Origin: Polyporus tsugae
Lineage: Eukaryota; Basidiomycota; Agaricomycetes; Polyporales; Polyporaceae
Direction of reading: 5' to 3'
Length of the DNA stretch: 64,000 nucleotides
Assembly (NCBI GenBank): GCA_024305745.1
Contig: JAHRBS010000012.1
Location: 2,795,001-2,859,000, forward strand
Below, piece by piece: positions 57,066-64,000 of the stretch. The position numbers were made by a program, and so were the translations under genes. A model generated the notes under the pieces. The model ran no database searches, was not told the DNA's origin, and saw only the letters and a program-made list of their open reading frames with translations. The stretch's first letter is position 1. Each line of letters starts with the position of its first letter.

Positions 57066-58311
57066 TCAAGTACGCACCCGGCCATTTTCATGCCCATTCG
57101 CCGCGGCGGCGGCAGCAGCAGCCGCGCCCCTCCCTCTACCCCTCCCTCTACCCCGTCCCCGTCCCCTTCCCCTCCCAGTGCCCGTAGTCGCAGTAGTCGG
57201 CGCAGACCCAGACGCACCTCCCCTCCCACGCCCGCGTCCCCGCCCACCTGAAGCCCGCGCAGGGACAGGCGTCGGGACGGGCGCACTGACACTCACCGCC
57301 TCGAACGTATGCGCATGCACATGTGGGTGCGGGGGTGGAAGCGGGATCGGGATCGCGTGGCTATGGCCGTGTGCGAGCGGGTGCGGTTCCTGGCCGAGCT
57401 GGTCGATCGCGAAGCCGGGTATGGGCTGCAGGCGCGCTGGGGGGGGCTCTTGTCGGCCTGGCGGGGGTACGTGCACGTACATGTGTTCCGGGAGCAGGTG
57501 CTGCGACGGGGGCGGGGGCGGGAGGTGGTGCTGGGCCGGGAGGTGGTGTGGGGGCGGGGGAAGGGGAAGGGGATGGCCGTGCGGGTGCCCGTGGGTGTGC
57601 ATGTGCACTGGGGCGCCGGGACCCATGCTCGGGGAGGAGGGGCGGGGCGCACCTTCACCTTCGTGGAAGGGTGGCGGGGGCCCTTCGGCGCCTGCTGGGG
57701 GGACGGGGACGGTGTAGGAGTAGTAGGCCGGGGCTATGGGGTCGCTCTTGAGATAGTGGACGAGGCTGGGTTGGGCGGGGACTGCGATGTCGACTGCATC
57801 GAGGAGTAGGCTGTATGTCGGATGGGGATGTTGAGTCGTGCGAAAGACAGGGTGAAGGAGACCGGTGGGGAAGACGAGGAGGACGAGAGAATGAGAGAAA
57901 GGGACGTACTTGCACTCCTCCTGGAGCCGTTTGAGCTTCTCGTCAGCACGCGCGAGTGCGCGTTCGTACTCTGAGTGGGCCTGGACACGCGTTAACGCGT
58001 CGAGGATGGGTATATGCGATCTGAACACGTACCGCCGTGACCTGGTCGTACTTCTCCCTCAACGCTTGGAACCTGTACGCCGTCAATTCTCTCGAGGCAG
58101 TCGACTCGACCAAAACGTCACCAACTTCTCCTTGTAGCGTGTCCCTCCACGATGCGATGCAGATGGCTGGAATGGATAGATAAGCGGCGTGATCCTAGTA
58201 GGACGATGGGTTATGGTACCAGACCTTTAAGCTGCCAGCGGAAGGAGCGTGTGTGATTGGAGGTGGCGGGTAGGGAGCGGAGGTGGTCGGTCGGGACATG
58301 TCTTCAGACAT
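57066..58311 (-). CDS. Coiled-coil, His/Pro-rich, RG-repeat protein; possible INO80 Iec3-like subunit
   Basis: From ATG 58311 the first exon reads MSEDMSRPTTSAPYPPPPIT. Downstream exons splice to ELTAYRFQALREKYDQVTA, AHSEYERALARADEKLKRLQ and EECNLLLDAVDIAVPAQPSL, a continuous heptad-type coiled coil. The large last exon is low-complexity: Pro-rich, then a His-rich part (HMHTHGHPHGHPLPLPPPPH), then RG repeats (GRGRGRGRGG, later GRGRGRGRGRGR) with poly-Ala, and the end NGHENGRVRT-stop. The coiled-coil start (FxxLRxKYDxV....KRLQEE...LLD) resembles the N-terminal region of fungal INO80 subunit Iec3. I offer that as an inference only. The RG tail suggests RNA or nucleic-acid contact. The join from exon 1 to the ICIASWRDTLQGE exon is unclear, since the only in-frame acceptor would give a 31-nt intron. 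Confidence 0.6.
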
Positions 58312-58472
58312 TGTGTGAATTCGCTGCTGGCAGATACACTCCAATGCCGGCGCAAGAGCGGATTCAATGTCAAAACAAAGTCAAGGCTGCAGCTTCGTAA
58401 GTACCGTGGCAGTGGTAGTGCCCTGAACTCTCAGCACAACTCATAAAAACTAATTAATGGTCAATACTCTAG

Positions 58473-58544
58473 TCCGATATGGTGTAGTGGCTAACATTAT
58501 CGCCTCTCACGCGATAGCCCGGGGTTCGATTCCCCGTGTCGGAA
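58473..58544 (+). tRNA. tRNA-Glu (anticodon CTC)
   Basis: Same 72-nt body as the copies at 9.6 and 59.7 kb: TCCGATATGGTGTAGTGGCT at the 5' end, anticodon loop CTCTCAC, B-box GGTTCGATTCC and acceptor TGTCGGA plus discriminator A. No intron. The flanks differ from the other two copies. Confidence 0.97.
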
Positions 58545-58569
58545 GTGATCTTGCTGGGACTGAAAGATC

Positions 58570-58574
58570 TTTTT
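58570..58574 (+). terminator. Pol III T-run terminator of tRNA-Glu
   Basis: A run of five T, 26 bases after the tRNA 3' end, the first T-run that could stop RNA polymerase III. Confidence 0.6.
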
Positions 58575-58768
58575 GCGTCCCGTTGCGCATTATAATTGAA
58601 GACGATGGATGACGCCGCATATGACGATCAAGAAATCGCCCGAGCACGGTGTACGTAGCGGTATGTCCTATGATGTTGCACGACGTACAGGAGTGCTGTG
58701 CCAATCAAGTCCTAGTCCTTCGTCACCCCCGGCAGTCGCAATATTGCCGGAATCAGCGATAACACAAA

Positions 58769-59413
58769 CTACACATCGCGAGGCGGGAGAGGCGGCGGGG
58801 CGGTAGCTTTCTCCGACATTGGCTGCGTTGGGGCGTCCTCGGTGCCAGCCCCGCCACCCGTGCCAGTAGTACCAGCCTCTCCGGCAGGGTCCCTCGTTGG
58901 CTCGGAGGAGCGGACGGCGGCATCGTCTGTATGGCCGGCCGCCGACGTCGAAGAGCGGGCAGCAGCGTCGTCGGGCCCGGGGTGGCGGGCGGCACCCCCG
59001 GTTGCCCTTTCCGCTTGGGTCGCGCCTCCGTCAGACCTCGCGGCGCCGGTGCCGATCTCGGGATGGCGCGGGGTGCCGAACATGGTGTCGACAAAGTCCA
59101 TCGCGTTCTCCCGGACCGTGTCGCTGATACCTGGCCGGTCGGAGGGAGGATGTGCCAGTGAGGGGCGGGCGTTCGGCCGTGAACATTCGCCGCACAAGAG
59201 AGGGGAACACAACCTGCCACTGGCAGAGGCACGACGAACCTTGGATATTGTGGACAGTCTCTCTGGTAGACGGCGGAAGGCACGGTCGGGTTAGGGTGGT
59301 TGCGCGAGCACTGGGGACGAAATAGCGACTCACTTGATAGACTCGGCGGCGCCAGCACCGACGGTGCTGCCGCGCGTCGGCGCGGTCCCGGTAGTCGACT
59401 CGTGGGTAGACAT
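58769..59413 (-). CDS. Small hydrophilic hypothetical protein
   Basis: ATG 59413 opens a first exon, MSTHESTTGTAPTRGSTVGA, ending AESIK at donor GTGAGT. The last exon reads GISDTVRENAMDFVDTMFGT, then PRHPEIGTGAARSDGGATQA, and ends TAPPPLPPRDV-stop at 58769. It is rich in Ala, Gly, Thr and Asp, without hydrophobic segments, like the small disordered stress-type proteins common in fungi. The two exons do not join in phase with the acceptor CCGGCCAG that I would choose, so a small middle exon (around CACAATATCCAAG, 59240-59250) may be involved. Function unknown. It sits between two oppositely oriented tRNA-Glu genes. Confidence 0.5.
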
Positions 59414-59643
59414 GTGTGGTCGGATGAGACACTCGCGAATATCAGGCGGGTCGCGAAAGGTTTGCGCAAACAAGGTTATGTATGGCCAGAGTCGGGGGTG
59501 TGATGACGTAGGGCCGAACCATACTAACAATGACGTCACCACGAACGCTAGTCTGCTCGCAATCTAACTCTTCTGGTGTGTCTGTATAATACATATTTGG
59601 GAGTAGAAGCGTGGAATACGGAGGTTGTTCTGAAGTGAAGGAC

Positions 59644-59649
59644 AAAAAA
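59644..59649 (-). terminator. Pol III T-run terminator of tRNA-Glu
   Basis: Six T on the - strand, about 24 bases beyond the 3' end of the tRNA. Confidence 0.6.
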
Positions 59650-59672
59650 GGCGAAGCAGAATCTTCGACCAC

Positions 59673-59744
59673 TTCCGACACGGGGAATCGAACCCCGGGC
59701 TATCGCGTGAGAGGCGATAATGTTAGCCACTACACCATATCGGA
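59673..59744 (-). tRNA. tRNA-Glu (anticodon CTC)
   Basis: Third copy of the same tRNA, on the - strand. The 72-nt body is the same as in the other two copies; flanking DNA is different. It faces the copy at 58.5 kb, 1.1 kb away. Confidence 0.97.
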
Positions 59745-60017
59745 TTGAAGTCAACCGTTGCATCTCACCACTGGACCTCGCCCGACCCCCTCGAACTTCA
59801 AAGTGGGGGTTTCGGACCCGGAAGGACGAGCTTGGGATGTCTCTACCGAGTTGTGAATGACCGGGCTCGACATTGCGTTCCCTACGTTTCGCGAGGCAGA
59901 GCTTGTGTGGGATGCGGCAGGAGGGGTGAGGGACGGGGATGATGGCTGCGAGGATGTACGGGAAAAAGTCAATTGACGAGCGCCCCCTTCGAGTGCAGCT
60001 TTCGTGGATTAGTGACT
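59745..60017. other. Short interval before the inverted-repeat element
   Basis: About 270 bases between the tRNA and the element. No gene is recognised. Confidence 0.4.
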
Positions 60018-60242
60018 ACTTGTCTCGTACCCACCCGTAGTAAGCTCGCACCCCACCACCGCATCTAACACGTCTGGGGCAATAGAAGTTAGAACCGGCG
60101 CACCCCCCCTGCCAATTAGCGCCTGATTGGCGCTCGATAGCCGATCCCGATCCGGAAGGCAGTCTCGCGCCTCTCTTCGCGCGACGCGCGCGGGTCGCTG
60201 CTCACCCATCGGGCAACGCGCGACCAGTATGTAGCGGTAAAA
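60018..60242 (+). repeat. Left inverted arm (225 bp)
   Basis: Pairs with 60796-61014. Differences are small: the left arm has about seven extra bases after CAATAGAA, a C7 tract where the other has C5, and lacks three bases (GCT) near CCGCAT. Confidence 0.85.
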
Positions 60243-60795
60243 CCAATTGTAATTCGAAAGAATACGAGTACAACACAATTTTTGAGTCTTGTAAAGTTTT
60301 ATTTGAAGCCCGATAAACCACTGCCAGCTTTAGGACTCCTCAAATATAGGTCACCGGTTCTCACGATACTAACCAAACTTGTGCAGAAATTATCGCAATC
60401 CACACAGACAAATCCCAGGAGCTTTACAGAGCTTGCAGTTGCATTACTGAGACGTTAGCCATAGGGCAGGGCCACCGTGCAAGGGTAAGGTGGACTTGGT
60501 AGATAGACCACTCTAAGTAGTGATGGCAGGTGTTTACAGACTCTGTTCCAGCTTCAACTCTTCCCGGACCTGCTGAAATATGCACTTGGACTCTGCTTGT
60601 GCATTTTTCAGAGTTGAACATCCTTGTGAATGGTCATGCAAGACGACAACCAATTATTGTTGCTCGATTCCGACCGTGGTCAGTGTGAGCTTGGGCTTTG
60701 CTGTTGCATCACAGTCTGTGCTTTTTCACACCTTTCCTTGGCACATTTTATCCTCCTCAATGTTCCACAGTTTTTCCCAAACGTATTACAGATAT

Positions 60796-61014
60796 TTTTA
60801 CCGCTACATACTGGTCGCGCGTTGCCCGATGGGTGAGCAGCGACCCGCGCGCGTCGCGCGAAGAGAGGCGCGAGACTGCCTTCCGGATCGGGATCGGCTA
60901 TCGAGCGCCAATCAGGCGCTAATTGGCAGGGGGTGCGCCGATTCTATTGCCCCAGACGTGTTAGAGCATGCGGTGGTGGGGTGCGAGCTTACTACGGGTG
61001 GGTACGAGACAAGT
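60796..61014 (-). repeat. Right inverted arm (219 bp)
   Basis: Reverse complement of the left arm, from TTTTACCGCTACATACTGGT to the outer end. Few indels and substitutions separate the arms. Confidence 0.85.
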
Positions 61015-61307
61015 GATTACGCGTAGATGGCGAGCACGCACCCGTTGTTTCGTGGAGCGTGTTGAAGAGTATTTGCTAACCACTCTATCGCTACATCGTC
61101 CACGCTGGCCTCTAGCCTATCAAACGATCGTGACGGTGTTGATTGCGAAGGGGGTGATAACACAACAAACACACTCGTCCACCCTCGACGATGCTCTTTT
61201 CTGATAAAGCTCGAGGCCTTCCTTCCGTCGACCGTCCGGAAGGTAGGCAACTGTACGGTGGTAAGAAAACTTGTCCCCTCGGCGATGACGAGGATAAGGC
61301 TCGCCGA

Positions 61308-62280
61308 TCAATATCTCAAAGAATCCGCAATGAAGCAGAACATGGAACGATGCCCCCGGACCTCCTCGGCATAAACACCCGACGTGACCCTCTCGTGCAT
61401 GAACCAGCCCCAAGCGCGCTGGGGCAGGATCGCCGTTATGGTGACTTCCCAATAGTCTGGAAGCCAGGCGGCGGACTCCCAGTCGATGATGTCAAGAGAC
61501 ACGCCCATCGGGACCGACCCATGATGTTGTGCCGATTGAGATCGCCGTGGGTGAAGACAACGGCGTGAGGAGGGAGTGCGACTCAGCACGTTTCGGCGCG
61601 AGCTACCTTGTCCTGGCCTTTCGCTGCGAAGTCCCCGATTTCACGAATGAGCTGGTAGAACGTTGGCGGCCTCGTTTGGACATGCCTGAAGCGGCGATAG
61701 AGGAACCAAAGGTCCCACGATTGGACCGTCGTCGACGCCACATACTGTGTCGGAGAAGGAACGCATCAAGGTGAGAATACGCACGAGGTGGTCTCTGATG
61801 ATGTCCAAGTCGACCTCTTCGTCGTTGAGCGCGTCCAGCTCAGATCCTGGGAGCCTGGGCATCAGGAAAGAGGGCAGAGCAACCTCGATCCTTTCGCTGA
61901 ACACGTAGCCGGGGGGAGGTTCGGCGAATGAGACGAACTTGGAAGGGGGGATGCCCATGGCGCATGCGAGGATCATGGCGAAGCCTTCTTCCTCGCGGAC
62001 ACGAGGGTCATTCTCGAGGATGAGGCTGAAGGGAAGGGGATAGGTGCCAGGTTGCCCCGAGATGTCATGAAAGCGACAGTACCATCGGGAAAGGGGATTC
62101 AGAAGCCACTGGCGGCTGTAGAAGTAGATAGTACACCTGGATAGCAGAGAAGAAGGGCACCGGATCCGAGGACATGGCCGCGGTTGGTAGTGCAGAAGAG
62201 GGACCAGTCGCTCGGGAGGTCCTTCAGCCGGGGCGTCGGTAGGTGCCGAGTTTGCATCGCCACCGCCGAGTTGCCTTGAG
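61308..62280 (-). pseudogene. Aminoglycoside-phosphotransferase-like kinase, broken
   Basis: A fungal APH/choline-kinase-type sequence. In order: SLFCTTNRGHVLGSG near 62220, AMILACAMGIPPSKFVSFAE, RIEVALPSFLMPRLPGSELD, EEVDLDIIRDHL. A possible 40-nt intron joins to VQSWDLWFLYRRFRHVQTRP and FYQLIREIGDFAAKGQDK. The catalytic loop VVFTHGDLNRHNIM (the HGDLxxxN Brenner motif, about 61520-61560) follows, then LDIIDWESAAWLPDYWEVT (the metal-binding D of IDWE) near 61490. The end is VYAEEVRGHRSMFCFIADS. Two lesions are visible. A TGA lies between AKGQDK and ALPPHAVVF, and the spacing from HNIM to IIDWE is one base short of a whole codon, shifting the frame. Probably a recent pseudogene. In intact members ATP-dependent phosphorylation of small molecules is assumed; fungal substrates are mostly unknown. 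Confidence 0.65.
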
Positions 62281-64000
62281 CGAGTCTCAAACTTGAACTT
62301 CAGCCATATCCTGGGTCTAACGGTAGTGCCACGGTGCCACCATAGAGGACTCGGAGACGGTAGCGGCTCTAAGCCGTTAACTCAGTCCCAGGAAGCACTT
62401 ACGCTCAGTATGCCCTATGGGCGGCGGTCAGGTTGCCTCGTCAACGCACCACATTGGACCGATCGTCGCCGGCTGTCGTCGTTAAAGGGGGGCCTCAGGT
62501 CCAACTTCCTTCTATCAACCTTCCTTCAGAAGATTACATTGCGTACTTCGAAACCGACGGTCGACATCTGCCCGGTTCGTCCAATGCTAGTGAGTACGAT
62601 GATGGTGCTTGTTGGAATGCTGACCACTTGCTCCAGGACGAGCATTGGACGTCATTTAGAACAGACTTTATCGATTTATCCCGTTAGCTAGCTATAGATG
62701 GGATAAATGGTAATGTCGCCTGTGGGCTTCGGCGAGTCCCTTACCAGGCGCAGTCGTGCGTATCCAGAGCGGAACCAGGCGCGATTCCCCGTTGGTCCTA
62801 TCTCGCTGCCCCCGTCAGCGCTGTATGACTCAAGGTGCGACCCATTTCCCCTCGCAGCACCTTTTTGCGTGGCCAATATGCCTAACCCACACCTCCTACG
62901 CCCCACCAACTTTTGTACAGACCCTCCGCGCCATCCCGCCCTGGCCAGCGTTGGCATATAGGTTATACGCAGTCGCCCTACCGCTCAGGCCGCGCGGCGT
63001 TCCCTTCTTTGTGGCCATGTTCCGCCGGGCTCCCGGGCATTGCGGCCGCTGACACGCAACTACCATCTGGTCGGGCTACCGCGTATGTGCCGAGACCTCC
63101 GCCAGCACTCGTGCCAGTGGTGATGATGGTGCCTAGTCCGCTGGCAGCAAGCTTCGCCAAGGCGCGCTCGAGTCAAGACGACCTTGACAATGCTTGGCCG
63201 GATGGAGTGCTCCGCGTGTTGGAACGTTGAACCTCAGCCACGGGTCCATGACACGGATGACGCATCCTCGGATGGCGTGTCCGTGGCCTGGAGAAAGGAA
63301 GGCATCAAATCTCCGTGTGAAGACCATATCATCGGAGGGTCCAGCGTACTCCTGCAACGGTCTCCATGCTCCCTATGGAGGACGACCCCTCTCAGGGCAC
63401 TCGGAAGAAAGCAGGACGCAAGATCCGACTGCAATATAATTATAGCCCATCCTGGGCCGCTGTCCCCGCCCGCGAAGCAGCCGTTGCGTTTGGTGGCGTA
63501 TTAGTTGTGTCGTGTTCGGCTCAGCTGCAGCCTGTAGACACGACTGTGGAGATAAAGGTGTTCTGCTTCAGCCACTAGGAACTCGCGCGCCATGCGTATA
63601 CGCTGCGGAGGGCATGGACAGGGTTCAACGTTCAACTTCGTTCAAAATTTCAATGCCGTCGCCTGTGGAACAGCGATCATGGTGAACCTTATCCCTGTCA
63701 CTGGCAGTCGGACGAGCGAGTAGAGCCTGGCATGACCGTGACTCCCCATCTCGGTGTATTCTCTGGTTGCATCGTAACAACTTGGACTCCTCGCGATGCG
63801 CGGCGATGGGGGAGATAGCTCACTAATACTGCTCTGAAAATTAACTGTACATTCTCCAACGTGTAGGTTTGGCCTGCGTTTTCAAGGTTCGCTTCGCTGT
63901 ATGTTGCCTGGGCGCAGCGTCGGCGGCTCGCGGACCCGGGGTTTGTCTTCTCGCGCACTCTAGCTCCTCCCACCGAAACATATCGCGGCTCCGCTATATG
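62281..64000. other. Right end of the window, no secure gene
   Basis: About 1.7 kb. A + frame at 62433-62687 contains INLPSEDYIAYFETDGRHLP and ends TDFIDLSR-stop; it looks protein-like but has no start exon or family. On - a frame at 62978-63160 (LAKLAASGLGTIITTGTSAG) and one at 63133-63357 (FDAFLSPGHGHAIRGCVIRV) are similar. These may be exons of a gene that continues past the window edge. Confidence 0.35.

Larger units (their letters stand above)
60018..61014. mobile_element. MITE-like element with long terminal inverted repeats
   Basis: A 997-bp unit whose two ends are inverted copies of each other over about 220 bp. The left arm starts ACTTGTCTCGTACCCACCCG and the right arm ends with its complement. 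The arms are GC-rich, while the 550-bp centre is AT-richer and has no open frame resembling a transposase. It would thus depend on an enzyme encoded elsewhere. A 5-bp GATTA occurs at 60007-60011 and 61015-61019 and may be the target duplication. If so, the left end carries six extra bases (GTGACT). The superfamily cannot be told. Confidence 0.8.

Noticed and set aside
60018..61014. The inverted repeats as a CRISPR array or telomere
   Set aside because: There are only two long arms, no regular spacers and no telomeric hexamers; a transposon-type structure explains it.

Overview
This window looks like nuclear DNA of a basidiomycete mushroom, probably a wood-decay agaricomycete of the Polyporales type. 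The coding sequence is GC-rich and cut by many introns of about 45-65 nt with GTRNGT donors and CTAAY-like branch sites. The gene content also fits: F-box and BTB proteins, the fungal seven-helix membrane family, extracellular-domain/single-helix membrane proteins of agaricomycetes, a siderophore transporter and a salicylate-hydroxylase-like monooxygenase. No organism name can be read from the sequence. Exon joins below were made by eye, so starts and splice sites are proposals. LAYOUT. 0-4 kb: the C-terminal part of an F-box-type protein (+) and an FAD monooxygenase (-). 5.4-9.7 kb: a membrane-anchored amidohydrolase (copy A, -) and a tRNA-Glu(CTC) gene (-). 10.4-16.4 kb: two hypothetical proteins and a BTB/POZ protein, all on -. 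17.5-18.9 kb: remnants of two expanded membrane-protein families (+). 19.1-20.5 kb: an intact single-pass membrane protein (-). 23-25.5 kb: siderophore-iron transporter copy A (-), with two iron-GATA-type sites upstream. 28.3-29.5 kb: a proline/serine-rich hypothetical protein (+). 29.5-36.2 kb: gene-poor and rich in simple repeats. 36.2-39.9 kb: a LENG1/CIR_N-type splicing-related protein and a cyclophilin (both -). 40-47.9 kb: open frames but nothing recognisable. 47.9-55.0 kb: amidohydrolase copy B and siderophore transporter copy B head to tail on +, the latter with a frameshift. 55.5-56.6 kb: F-box relic (-). 57-58.3 kb: a coiled-coil, His/Pro-rich, RG-repeat protein (-). 58.5-59.7 kb: two more tRNA-Glu(CTC) genes in opposite orientation around a small hydrophilic protein. 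60.0-61.0 kb: a 1-kb non-autonomous element with inverted arms of about 220 bp. 61.3-62.3 kb: a broken aminoglycoside-phosphotransferase-like gene. HOW IT FITS TOGETHER. The main theme is duplication in inverse orientation. The amidohydrolase and the siderophore transporter each occur twice, on - in the left half and on + in the right half. The transporter copies still share intron sequence, so that duplication is young. The amidohydrolase introns have diverged, so that one is older. Transporter copy A keeps paired ATCWGATAA sites for an iron-responsive GATA repressor. Copy B lost homology just upstream of its ATG, lacks those sites and carries a 2-nt deletion. The rest is housekeeping RNA-processing genes mixed with rapidly evolving fungal families and their relics.
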